A DNA stretch of 64,000 nt from Labrenzia sp. DG1229 (lineage in GTDB: Bacteria; Pseudomonadota; Alphaproteobacteria; Rhizobiales; Stappiaceae), in the NCBI RefSeq assembly GCF_000521215.1, contig NZ_KI928918.1:16341-80340 (forward strand). The letters are read 5' to 3'. Positions 56,374 through 64,000 of the stretch are shown in pieces. The translations under genes were made by a program, and so were the position numbers. Positions within the stretch are counted from its first letter, which is position 1. The number at the start of each line of letters is the position of its first letter. The notes under the pieces are model-generated. The model was not told the origin of the DNA. It ran no database searches and saw only the letters and a program-made list of their open reading frames with translations.

Positions 56374-57345
56374 TCAGGTACCTGTTAGTTCGCGAAATGC
56401 CCTTCCGGCTTCCGTGGCAGCCAACCGTGCTTCGGGTAATTCGAGGCTCATTTGCATGAACCCATGGACGACGCCCGGATAAAGGATGTAGGGGTCCTTT
56501 CGGCCAAGGCTGCGCAGCCGCCGGACGAGATTTTCCGTATCTGAGCGAAGGGGATCGATCGCTGCCGCATTCAAAAAAAGCGGCGGAAGAGCAAGAAGCT
56601 GTGCGTCGCTTGCCTGCATTGGTGAAACCAGTGCAGTACTGCGTAGGTCCGTTTTGGCAACGTACCAGTCCCAGTAACGCTGCATTTTCTCTCGGGTCAG
56701 GCCCGGGCCGTCCCTTTGGTCGCAATAGGAGACGGTCTGAAAATTCGCATCGTAGACACCGTAAAATAGCAGCGCTGCGTCAGGAAGTGTCTTGCCATCA
56801 GCCTGCAGCGAGAGCAGCAGGGATAAGGCGAGGTTGGCTCCGGCGCTGTCGCCTGCAACAGCCGAAGGCCGCCCGCAATCGCGAAGTTTGTCGTGCCCAC
56901 CAAGAATTGCTTCCCAGACCGTCAAGCAGTCTTTCAGGCCGTCCGGATAGGGTGCTTCGGGCGCCAGCCTGTAGTCGAATGTCAGAACATGAGCCCCAGC
57001 TTCAAGACCCAGGAGGCGCGCTGCTCTTTCATGCGTATCGCGGCTGCACAATGCCCAGCCCCCCCCGTGAATGAACATAATCAGCCCGTTTGCATTTGAC
57101 GGGCTGAGCAATCTGCATTCGATCGTGTGACCTTCGGAAGCCGGAACGGCAAAATCGGTTGAAGTCATCTCCGGCAGGTCTGTATTCCAGCGCTGGTTTG
57201 TCTGCTCGGCCAGCGCGCGACCCTCGACCAGCGAAAGCTGCGTTGGGTCACCCAGACCGGCGTCTTCAATGGCCAATTTTTCCAGTAGCCACTGCATGCG
57301 CTCGGACGGTATGAGGTCAGAGGGATTTGGCACCGGCAATATCAT
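56374..57345 (-). CDS. Alpha/beta-hydrolase (HSL-type esterase)
   Basis: This 323-residue enzyme has the oxyanion motif IMFIHGGGWALCSRDTH, the nucleophile elbow AVAGDSAGANLALSLLLS (Ser), DPLRSDTENLV with the Asp, and PGVVHGFMQM with the His, all typical of hormone-sensitive-lipase-like acetyl esterases. It lies between the GntR gene (ATGA overlap) and the binding-protein gene, so it may deacylate the transported compound. No signal peptide; cytoplasmic. Confidence 0.9.
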   Translation of the reverse strand: MILPVPNPSDLIPSERMQWLLEKLAIEDAGLGDPTQLSLVEGRALAEQTNQRWNTDLPEMTSTDFAVPASEGHTIECRLLSPSNANGLIMFIHGGGWALCSRDTHERAARLLGLEAGAHVLTFDYRLAPEAPYPDGLKDCLTVWEAILGGHDKLRDCGRPSAVAGDSAGANLALSLLLSLQADGKTLPDAALLFYGVYDANFQTVSYCDQRDGPGLTREKMQRYWDWYVAKTDLRSTALVSPMQASDAQLLALPPLFLNAAAIDPLRSDTENLVRRLRSLGRKDPYILYPGVVHGFMQMSLELPEARLAATEAGRAFRELTGT

Positions 57346-58073
57346 TGGCCTGGCTCAGTTTTTCCCGCGTCACCAGTCAGGATGCTGGGTCCGAAATCAA
57401 CGATTGTCGTGATGTGATGAGACAATGCCTGGACAGCGTTTGCTTCATCTCCTGCAGCCAGGGCATCCAATATGGCGACATGGCGCTCGGCAGTTTCCAT
57501 GAGGCCGCGGTTGGGCTCCGAATTCAGGATCTTGAATCGATGATTGTGGATCAGGCAGCGGCGCAGGATTGGGCGCACGGTCGGCAAGTCGGCGGCGTTA
57601 TAAAGGTTCAAATGAAAGTTCCGGTCGTGCAGCGACAACTGGTATTCGTCATCATCCTTGGCCGCGGCGCGCATTCCGTTGAGATCGGCCTCAAGTTCCT
57701 TTCGCAGGAACGGGCCAAAGCGGCTCAGCACTCGTCTGACACCTCTGCATTCAATGTCATGCCGGATCAGGATAAGCTCACGTGCGTCTTCAATTCTGCT
57801 GTCCGCGACGAAAGTGCCGCGATGGTGCAGGCGTTCGACCAGACCATCGGTCTGAAGGAACATGAGAGCTTCACGCACAGTACTTTGACTGCATTCGAAA
57901 CGGTGGGCGAGTTCCAGTTCCAGGATGGTCGTGCCGGGGGGGAGCTGTCCCAGCATGATTTCCTTTTGCAGGCTTTCAAAGATGACGTGGCTGCGCTTTG
58001 CGCTTCTGCGCATCTGCTGTCTGGACCTGCCCATCTTGCTACTGCCCTGATTGTCGAAGCTTTCAGCCGCCAT
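57342..58073 (-). CDS. GntR-family (FCD-type) transcriptional regulator
   Basis: This 243-residue protein has an N-terminal winged helix (SHVIFESLQKEIMLGQLPPG, ECSQSTVREALMFLQTDGLV, LHHRGTFVAD) and a C-terminal all-helical FCD domain with metal-ligand His residues (LHDRNFHLNLYNAADL, AERHVAILDALAAGDEANAV). It begins the minus-strand sugar operon. A perfect 20-base palindrome sits 21 bases before its start, between it and the divergent ATPase gene. It likely represses both transcripts until the sugar or a product binds. Confidence 0.93.
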   Translation of the reverse strand: MAAESFDNQGSSKMGRSRQQMRRSAKRSHVIFESLQKEIMLGQLPPGTTILELELAHRFECSQSTVREALMFLQTDGLVERLHHRGTFVADSRIEDARELILIRHDIECRGVRRVLSRFGPFLRKELEADLNGMRAAAKDDDEYQLSLHDRNFHLNLYNAADLPTVRPILRRCLIHNHRFKILNSEPNRGLMETAERHVAILDALAAGDEANAVQALSHHITTIVDFGPSILTGDAGKTEPGQ

Positions 58074-58093
58074 ATCTCGATTGATCTCTTGTG

Positions 58094-58113
58094 TATCGAT
58101 AACGTTATCGATA
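58094..58113. promoter_or_regulatory. Perfect 20-bp palindrome, GntR operator
   Basis: TATCGATAACGTTATCGATA is its own reverse complement. It lies in the 182-base spacer between the divergent GntR and ATPase genes. A related half-site, cgataatgtaccgataatg, follows immediately. It is the obvious binding site for the FCD regulator. Confidence 0.75.
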
Positions 58114-58255
58114 ATGTACCGATAATGTGATGCCGGTCAAGCCTGTGCGGCAAGAGGAGTGTGAGCGACCCCGGCGGAATGCCAAATGCGCCAGGGTCGC
58201 GAGACATGGCACAAGGCAGTGGCAGCAGGCGTGCTGAGAGTATTTGGAGGTGGAC

Positions 58256-59323
58256 TTGGCCGAAATTCAACTTCAGGGGATTGTTAAGAAATACGGTACG
58301 TTCTGCGCTGTGAAGGGGGTTGACCTTGAAGTCGAGGACGGAGAGTTCGTTGCATTTGTCGGCCCGTCAGGATGCGGCAAGAGCACACTCCTTCGCATGA
58401 TTGCCGGTCTTGAGGAAATTACCGCCGGGCAACTCAGGATCGCCGGTAAAGTGGTGAATGATCTCGAGCCGCGAGCGCGGGATATCGCGATGGTGTTTCA
58501 GGACTATGCGCTTTATCCGCACATGTCGGTTGCCGAAAACATCGGCTTTGGATTGAAGATGCGTGGAATGACGGCGGACGAACGGCAGTCACAAGTGGCA
58601 CAGGCGGCCGACATCCTGCAGATTACCCAACTCCTGCACCGCAAGCCCGGCCAGTTGTCCGGTGGACAGCGTCAGCGCGTTGCGATGGGACGGGCAATCG
58701 TACGCCGGCCGAAGGTGTTCCTGTTTGACGAGCCCCTGTCGAATCTGGACGCCAAGTTGCGCGTGGACATGCGCACGCAGATCAAGCGCCTGCACGGTCT
58801 CCTCAAGACGACGACAATTTACGTCACCCATGACCAGGTTGAAGCGATGACGCTGGCGGACAGGGTGGTTATTCTCAAGGATGGTGAAGTGGTACAACAA
58901 GGGGCACCGGTCGACGTCTACACATCTCCGAAAACGCGATTTGTCGGGGAGTTTATCGGGTCGCCCAAGATGAACGTTCTGGATGGAACTTGCAGCACCG
59001 GGGAGGCCGGGGCGGCAATCAGGATCGGAGGCGTTCCGATTTCGTTGCCTGGGAAAAGATTTCCGGCGGAGGGAAAAATTCTTGTCGGCGTCAGGCCCGA
59101 GCATCTGACGCCTTGCGACGCGGGTGAAGCAATGTTTCAGACAACAATCGACGTTCTGGAACCGCTTGGGTCCGACACAATGGCAATCTGCATGCTGGAT
59201 GGACAGGAATTGACCGCCCGTCTTGCTCCCGATCCTGCCTTGCGTCCGGGCAACGCACTTCATTTGAAGGTAAGCCCGCAGGATGTTCATCTGTTCGATG
59301 CTGAGACGCACTTGCGGATTTGA
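58256..59323 (+). CDS. Sugar ABC transporter ATPase (UgpC/MalK type)
   Basis: I start at TTG 58256, since GGAGG (58246-58250) lies five bases upstream and the product then begins MAEIQLQGIVKKYG as in the family (355 residues); TTG 58244 and GTG 58250 overlap the ribosome site. Walker A is FVGPSGCGKSTLLRMIAG (residues ~36-44), the Q-loop MVFQDYALYPHMSVAENI, signature GQLSGGQRQRVAMGRAI, Walker B VFLFDEPLSNLDAKLR. A C-terminal OB-fold follows (TOBE; ILVGVRPEHLTPC). It energises the CUT1 permeases of the divergent operon. Confidence 0.93.
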   Translation: MAEIQLQGIVKKYGTFCAVKGVDLEVEDGEFVAFVGPSGCGKSTLLRMIAGLEEITAGQLRIAGKVVNDLEPRARDIAMVFQDYALYPHMSVAENIGFGLKMRGMTADERQSQVAQAADILQITQLLHRKPGQLSGGQRQRVAMGRAIVRRPKVFLFDEPLSNLDAKLRVDMRTQIKRLHGLLKTTTIYVTHDQVEAMTLADRVVILKDGEVVQQGAPVDVYTSPKTRFVGEFIGSPKMNVLDGTCSTGEAGAAIRIGGVPISLPGKRFPAEGKILVGVRPEHLTPCDAGEAMFQTTIDVLEPLGSDTMAICMLDGQELTARLAPDPALRPGNALHLKVSPQDVHLFDAETHLRI

Positions 59324-59507
59324 CGCTGGAAGGCCGAAGCAGTCGGTTCACCGCATTCAGGGGCAACTTTCAATCGGCACACCTCATCAGACACAAGCAA
59401 GCGCGCAAACCGTTTTATATCTTTGTGAAACCAAGGATCACACCTTTCAGGTTAGGTACTTGAGAGGCTAGCTGAACACGTTCCTGTCAACGCACCTGGT
59501 TCCAAGT

Positions 59508-59837
59508 TCAGTTATAGTAGAAAACTTCTTCCATCATGGACCACTGTTCACCGTCCGCGCGTGATGCCAGGGGTTCCTGGCAGGGGTCGGTCAGCGTCCA
59601 CCATCTCTGCGTTTCCGGGTCTTGCGCCATTCGTGCCATGTCAGCCGGAAAGTCCTCACCATGGTACTCGAGGTAGCCAAACAGAACGTTTTCCGGCTCG
59701 CGCAGAAAAATTGAATAATTGCGGATGTTGCTGCGGGAAATCTGCGCGAGAACACTTGGCCAGACGTCTGCGTGCAGTCGCTTGTATTCCTCAATCTTTT
59801 CAGCTCGAATGCCAACTACCATCCCGATACGTTGCAT
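59508..59837 (-). CDS. rhaM: L-rhamnose mutarotase-like protein
   Basis: The start is ATG 59837 with AAGGA upstream (109 residues); the frame runs on to 59948, but that is not used. QRIGMVVGIRAEKIEEYKRL, HADVWPSVLAQISRSNIRNY, FLREPENVLFGYLEYHG and WWTLTDPCQEPLASR cover the whole RhaM barrel, including the catalytic His and Tyr. It interconverts alpha and beta anomers of L-rhamnose or a similar deoxy-sugar. It lies 47 bases after the enolase-superfamily gene on the same strand, which points to sugar catabolism. Confidence 0.9.
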   Translation of the reverse strand: MQRIGMVVGIRAEKIEEYKRLHADVWPSVLAQISRSNIRNYSIFLREPENVLFGYLEYHGEDFPADMARMAQDPETQRWWTLTDPCQEPLASRADGEQWSMMEEVFYYN

Positions 59838-59884
59838 TTTCAATCCTTCATGTTCTGACAATCCATCCTTTGCATCATATGCGG

Positions 59885-60997
59885 CTAGGACGTCACACAG
59901 ACGTTGTGACCTGGGTCCGAAAGGCGGCCAATCGCTTCCCAGTCCCAATCAATACCCAGGCCAGGCTCATCGGAAGGGATAGCGAAACCGTTCTTCACGT
60001 TCATCGGTTTGCGCGTCACGTCGTCGAGTTGGGGGATGTATTCCAGTGTAGGAGCGTTGGGTACCGCACAAACAAGCGCAACATGCAGTTCCATCAAAAA
60101 GTGCGGGCAAACAGGGACGTTGAATGCCTCAGCCATGTGGGCAATCTTGAGCCATGGCGTAATTCCGCCGACCCGTGCCACATCGGCCTGCACGATGTGA
60201 CAGGCTCCTCTTTCAAGGTAATCCTTGAATTGGCTCAGACTGTACATGCTTTCACCCACGGCAATCGGAACGCGTGAGCGTTGTGCGAGGACCTGATGCG
60301 CACCGATGTCATCCGCGCGCATTGGTTCTTCAAACCAGTCGATGCCGACATCTGCCAACATGTCCGCACGCCGGATCGCCTCCGCGAGATCAAATGACTG
60401 GTTCGCATCAACCTTCACGCGGAATGCGTCGCCAACGGCTTCCTTCACAGCTGCAAGCCTGCTGCGATCTTCGGCGATCGTGGGTTTCCCTATTTTTATT
60501 TTGGCACCGGTGAAGCCTGCGTCCTTCATCGCGACCGCATCGGCAACAAGCGCTTCTTGCGGAAGCTGCAACCAGCCTCCTTCGGTCGTGTAGAGCGGGA
60601 CGGATTGCTTGACACCACCAGCCAGGCGCCAAAGTGGCAGGTTGGCGCGACGGCAACGCAAATCCCAAAGGGCAGTGTCAATGCAGGCAAGCGAAAGGGA
60701 GGTGATCGGGCCAACGGACGTTGCGTGGGTGGAAAACAGCAGATCTTGCCAGATGCCTCCGATTTCTTCTGCTTCTCGCCCCATCAATCTCGGCAGCAAC
60801 GTTTCTCGCAAGAGGCTGATGATCGCCGGTCCACCTGACCCGATGGTATAGCTGTACCCGGTTCCGACGTTGCCGTCGGCATCGGTCAACCGGAGAATGG
60901 GCGTTTCCTGACTCACGAAGGCCTGGATAGCATCGGTGCGTTCGACCTTGGGCTTGAGGTCAACCATAGTCAATTCCGCCCGCTTGATCACTGCCAT
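59885..60997 (-). CDS. Enolase-superfamily sugar-acid dehydratase (mandelate-racemase-like)
   Basis: This 370-residue enzyme has the capping domain in residues ~1-125 and the TIM barrel after it. GAKIKIGKP holds a KxK pair, FRVKVDANQSFDLAEAI the first metal Asp, DWFEEPMRAD the second Glu, VPIAVGESMYSLSQF the third Glu, and VCPHFLMELHVALV a His. This set suits acid-sugar dehydratases. Beside the mutarotase and lactonase-like genes, a dehydratase for L-rhamnonate, L-fuconate or a related acid is likely. The exact acid is not clear from sequence. Confidence 0.88.
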   Translation of the reverse strand: MAVIKRAELTMVDLKPKVERTDAIQAFVSQETPILRLTDADGNVGTGYSYTIGSGGPAIISLLRETLLPRLMGREAEEIGGIWQDLLFSTHATSVGPITSLSLACIDTALWDLRCRRANLPLWRLAGGVKQSVPLYTTEGGWLQLPQEALVADAVAMKDAGFTGAKIKIGKPTIAEDRSRLAAVKEAVGDAFRVKVDANQSFDLAEAIRRADMLADVGIDWFEEPMRADDIGAHQVLAQRSRVPIAVGESMYSLSQFKDYLERGACHIVQADVARVGGITPWLKIAHMAEAFNVPVCPHFLMELHVALVCAVPNAPTLEYIPQLDDVTRKPMNVKNGFAIPSDEPGLGIDWDWEAIGRLSDPGHNVCVTS

Positions 60998-61285
60998 GCG
61001 CTGCTTCCTTCTCTTCGCCTCAGGTCAGATGCATCGACGTGGTCACGGCAACAAGAAGCAGCACGGACAGTCCCTTGAGCCGAATGATGAAGGCACAATG
61101 GCGCGATGATCCCAAACCTACGTCTCGGACATTGACTTGGCCATGATCTGACCGCATGGGAATAGCTGCATCCAGCTGTCCGGTGCGCGTGACGCGGCGC
61201 GACAGGAGCAAAGTGCAGGACGCCGGTCGCCGGAGGTTGCAGCGCATGCGGGGTCTTGCATGACTGCACATCACAGTTCTCGCTG
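60998..61285. other. Spacer between lactonase and dehydratase genes
   Basis: This 288-base gap breaks the otherwise tight minus-strand set. Frames of ~80-100 codons exist on the minus strand, but their content (Arg/Cys/His-rich) is chance-like. It may hold an internal promoter for the dehydratase-rhaM pair. Confidence 0.4.
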
Positions 61286-62149
61286 TCAGTTCCTCGCATC
61301 AGGTTCCAGCCGATAAGCTGCCATTGCGTTTCTGAACGAAATGTCCGCCTGCTGATCGGCGGGAAGATCCGCGATCAAGTCCCGTGCCGTGTCCATAATT
61401 CTTCGGTATGGCGCAGCAAGAAGGCAGACAGGCCAATCCGAACCGAGCATGCATCGTTGCGGTCCGAATGACTTGATGATGTGGTTCGCATAGGGTGTCA
61501 GATTATCGATGGTCCACGCGTTCCAGTCTGCCTCGGTCGCCATGCCGGACAGTTTGACCCAGCAGGTCGGTGACGCATTGGCAAGGTCTTCGATGTGATC
61601 TGCCCATGGCTGCCAACCACCATTCGCGATTTCCGGTTTGGCTATGTGATCCAGCACCCAATGCATGTCTGGCAGGTTCCGCACCGCACCGATGGCTGCC
61701 GGCAATTCACGTGGACGCAATAACAGGTCGTAGGCAAGTCCTTGGGTATGAATGGCGGCCAGTCCACGCTGAACGTCCTCCCGCAACAGCCAGTTCTCGT
61801 CTTCCTCATCGTGGACCTGATGGCGAATGCCAACGAGATAAGCTCCACCTTTTCCTGATTTCAAGGTCGTGATCCGTTCAAAAACATCAGGCGAGGTCAA
61901 ATCGACCCATGCCACGACCCCGAGGATCAGGTCTGTATCATCTGCAACAGCCAGAAATTCCTGGGATTCTCCGAAACTGCTCCGGGTCTGCACCAGAATG
62001 GTGCCGGTCACGCCAGCCGGACCGGTTACCGCGCGCAGATCGTCCGTATCGAACCGACGCCGGATGGCATCAAGTTCTGCCGTCATCCAGGGATAGTCCG
62101 TATTTGCTGTATCCCAGAGGTGATGATGCGTGTCGATGAGACGGTTCAT
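61286..62149 (-). CDS. Amidohydrolase of the sugar-lactonase group (fuconolactonase-like)
   Basis: This 287-residue TIM-barrel protein has the metal motif LIDTHHHLWD, YPWMTAELDA, GVTGTILVQTRSSFGESQEF, WVLDHIAKPEI, WVKLSGMATEADW and CMLGSDWPVC with the catalytic Asp. This is the pattern of COG3618 lactonases that open L-fucono-1,5-lactone or L-rhamnono-lactone. Its start overlaps the ABC ATPase stop by four bases. It should hydrolyse the lactone before the enolase-type dehydratase acts. Confidence 0.9.
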   Translation of the reverse strand: MNRLIDTHHHLWDTANTDYPWMTAELDAIRRRFDTDDLRAVTGPAGVTGTILVQTRSSFGESQEFLAVADDTDLILGVVAWVDLTSPDVFERITTLKSGKGGAYLVGIRHQVHDEEDENWLLREDVQRGLAAIHTQGLAYDLLLRPRELPAAIGAVRNLPDMHWVLDHIAKPEIANGGWQPWADHIEDLANASPTCWVKLSGMATEADWNAWTIDNLTPYANHIIKSFGPQRCMLGSDWPVCLLAAPYRRIMDTARDLIADLPADQQADISFRNAMAAYRLEPDARN

Positions 62150-63672
62150 TCGGCAGCCTCCTCTGTGGAGCCATGAATGTGGTGCATGATGCGCTCGCTG
62201 ACGGCGTCGTAATTGCGATCATTCACGATCTCGCCTCGCAATTCGAACTCATCCATGACGAGAATTCGGTCGGCGACCGTGACCATTTCCGGCATGTCGC
62301 TCGTGATAAGCAATATTGAGGTGCCTGAGTCGGCAAGTTCCCGGATCAATTCGTGGACGTAGGCTTTGGTCTTGATATCAACGCCAACGGTTGGCTCGTC
62401 CACGATCAGGATTTTTACGTTTGCAGCCAGCCATTTGGCGACACTGACCTTTTGCTGGTTTCCACCCGAAAGATTGCCGACTATCTGCCGCAATGATGGC
62501 GTTCGCACTTCAAGCTTCTTGAGTACGGGATCGACAGCACTCTCAACCTTTCCGTCCGTCACGAGCCCGATCGCATTCATCAAGCGTTTCCAGACGGTGA
62601 TCCCGGCGTTTTCAAGGATCGAATGGATCAGGATCAATCCTTCGCCTTTGCGATCTTCACTGACATATCCGATACTGTAGTTGTGAAGAGCCTCAGCTAC
62701 AGAGCCTATCGAGGCTGTCTCGCCATTGATCAGGATATCGCCGGACGTAACTTTGCCGGCCCCGATCAGCGCTTTGGCAAGTTCCGTCCGCCCGGAGCCG
62801 ACAAGACCGTAAAGGCCCAGAACTTCCCCCTTGCGAAGCTGGAAACTTATGTTGCGATGTCCGTCCTGGGTCGCAACCTTCTGGACATCGAGCGCTACGT
62901 CGTGGCCGGAGTTGTCACGTTGGCTCCATTGCGGAATCTGCTCGCTTCTCCCGATCATGAGGCGAACGATATCTTGTCGGTCCAGTCCCGTCAGCGATCG
63001 GCTCTCGCAGGCGTTGTGGCCGTCGCGCAAGACTGTTACCCGGTCGCAGATTTCCTGGACTTCCTCAAGCTTGTGGCTGACGAAAACAAGGCTCGCACCA
63101 TCCTGACGCAGTCGGTTAAGGATACCGAACAATGTCTCCGTTTCGTGCTGGGTCAGTGACGCTGTCGGTTCGTCCAGCAACAGAATACGGGTGTCCAGTG
63201 ACAATGCCTTCGCAATTTCGACCAGCTGCATTCTGGCCACGTTGAGCTTGTCAACCTGGGTTTCGGGCCTGGCATCGATTTCCAGAAGATCGAGCCACTT
63301 CTGGGCTTCTGCATACAAGTTTGGATAGTCGATTTTCTTGAATGGCGTGGTGCTCAGTCGTTCCAGGAAGATGTTTTCGGCAATCGAGAACTGCGGGATC
63401 AGGTTTCGTTCCTGGTGGACGACACCAACCCCGCTTGAAATTGCGTCGCGAGGCGTCTGGGGTGAAAACGGTTTCCCGTCGAGCGTCATCAAACCACCGT
63501 CAGGTCTATGCACGCCGGTCATGATCTTGATCAGGGTGGACTTTCCGGCCCCGTTTTCACCCAGAAGCGCATGAATCGATCCAGGCGACAACGATAAGCT
63601 CACCTTGTCGAGAGCGAGCACGCCCGGAAAGACTTTCGTGACGTCGGTGGCTTCGAATACGTGGTTGCTCAT
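62146..63672 (-). CDS. Ribose-type sugar ABC transporter ATPase, two nucleotide-binding domains (CUT2)
   Basis: This 508-residue protein has two ATPase domains. The first has Walker A LLGENGAGKSTLIKIMTGVH and Walker B ILLLDEPTASLTQHE. The second has GLYGLVGSGRTELAKALIGA, where the normal Walker A Lys is degenerate, as in RbsA, and the signature GNLSGGNQQKVSVAKWL, then ILIVDEPTVGVDIKTKAYVH. The size and the two-domain plan define the CUT2 (RbsA/XylG) family for monosaccharides. It is coupled to the permease upstream by a four-base overlap. Confidence 0.94.
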   Translation of the reverse strand: MSNHVFEATDVTKVFPGVLALDKVSLSLSPGSIHALLGENGAGKSTLIKIMTGVHRPDGGLMTLDGKPFSPQTPRDAISSGVGVVHQERNLIPQFSIAENIFLERLSTTPFKKIDYPNLYAEAQKWLDLLEIDARPETQVDKLNVARMQLVEIAKALSLDTRILLLDEPTASLTQHETETLFGILNRLRQDGASLVFVSHKLEEVQEICDRVTVLRDGHNACESRSLTGLDRQDIVRLMIGRSEQIPQWSQRDNSGHDVALDVQKVATQDGHRNISFQLRKGEVLGLYGLVGSGRTELAKALIGAGKVTSGDILINGETASIGSVAEALHNYSIGYVSEDRKGEGLILIHSILENAGITVWKRLMNAIGLVTDGKVESAVDPVLKKLEVRTPSLRQIVGNLSGGNQQKVSVAKWLAANVKILIVDEPTVGVDIKTKAYVHELIRELADSGTSILLITSDMPEMVTVADRILVMDEFELRGEIVNDRNYDAVSERIMHHIHGSTEEAAE

Positions 63673-64000
63673 GACGCACCAGCAGCAGCCTTGCGCTGCT
63701 CCCTGACTTCACGGATACGGTTCACACTGACTGCCCAGAGGATCAATCCACCCAGGACGACCTGCACCAGGAATGGGTCGATGTTGAACAGCACCAGAAC
63801 CTGCGTGATGATTGCCACGATGGCGACACCGCAACAGGTGCCTCCGACGCTCACGCGCCCGCCGGTCAGGATCGCGCCACCGATAATCGGCGCGGCAAAG
63901 CTCAGGATCAGCCAATCGTCACCGATACTTGGTTGTCCCAGTTGTAACCGGGCAACCAGCATTATCCCTGCCAGCGCAGCAAGAAGACCTGATACCGAAT
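63669..64000 (-). CDS. Ribose-type sugar ABC transporter permease, 5' part beyond window
   Basis: The reverse frame stays open from 63669 to the window edge, so the gene starts outside. About 110 residues of the C-terminal end are seen: GLLAALAGIMLVARLQLGQP, FAAPIIGGAILTGGRVSVGG and FLVQVVLGGLILWAVSVNRI. These are strong RbsC/XylH features. It is the permease partner of the CUT2 ATPase that follows. A binding-protein gene is expected upstream. Confidence 0.92.
   Translation of the reverse strand, partial: SVSGLLAALAGIMLVARLQLGQPSIGDDWLILSFAAPIIGGAILTGGRVSVGGTCCGVAIVAIITQVLVLFNIDPFLVQVVLGGLILWAVSVNRIREVREQRKAAAGAS

Noticed and set aside
60988-61299. Minus-strand frames in the lactonase-dehydratase spacer
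   Set aside because: Composition is chance-like and the frames overlap both flanking genes' ends.

Overview
The window looks like a chromosomal segment of an alphaproteobacterium. The best guess is a marine member of Hyphomicrobiales/Stappiaceae (Roseibium/Labrenzia-like) or a close roseobacter-type relative; this is inferred from gene content, since no rRNA is present. The main clues are a fused trpE(G) preceded by a Trp-rich leader peptide, a TmpA/TmpB pair for quaternary-ammonium phosphonate use, a TRAP transporter, a cydDCABX block and many sugar/carboxylate ABC genes. Coding density is high, GC is moderately high, and the strand switches often. I saw no integrase, transposase, CRISPR array, tRNA or rRNA. 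Two genes carry single-base frameshifts: a NADAR-family gene at 422-1065 and an M23 peptidase at 24294-25335.

Layout. 1-8 kb: cut-off AEC permease, broken NADAR gene, ruvX, UPF0173 metal hydrolase, secreted cupin, HNMT-like methyltransferase, lytic transglycosylase, two envelope proteins. 8-17 kb: orphan periplasmic binding protein, TetR/nemA pair with a palindromic operator, DUF4345/AraC pair, ilvD, YdjM-type membrane protein, caspase-fold protein without a catalytic dyad, TerB-like protein. 17-25 kb: trpE(G) with its leader/attenuator, sthA, 8-oxoguanine deaminase, FKBP-rhodanese fusion, broken M23 peptidase. 25-33.7 kb: tmpA-tmpB with a divergent LysR, a MarR/EamA pair with tandem operators, a ROK kinase lacking its zinc ligands, pirin, a small P-loop kinase and thiE.

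33.7-47 kb: AT-rich gap, LysR/mmsA pair, a small alpha-beta barrel protein, then cydD-cydC and cydA-cydB-cydX (cytochrome bd oxidase with its assembly exporter), and, on the other strand, guanine deaminase, a double-ABM membrane protein and a peroxiredoxin. 47-51 kb: TRAP transporter dctQ-dctM-dctP behind a TTGTATACAA palindrome. 51-64 kb: sugar or sugar-acid catabolism. A GntR-controlled set (regulator, esterase, CUT1 binding protein, two permeases, sugar-phosphate-isomerase-like epimerase, Gfo/Idh dehydrogenase) lies opposite its ATPase across a perfect 20-bp palindrome. A second set follows (ribose-type ABC permease and ATPase, lactonase-type amidohydrolase, enolase-superfamily dehydratase, rhaM-like mutarotase), suggesting oxidative breakdown of a deoxy-sugar or related aldose.

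The most interesting points are the TmpAB phosphonate operon, the trp leader with three tandem Trp codons and a four-segment attenuator lacking an obvious U-tract, the zinc-less ROK kinase, the periplasmic FKBP-rhodanese fusion, the catalytically dead caspase-fold protein and the clean regulator/operator pairs.
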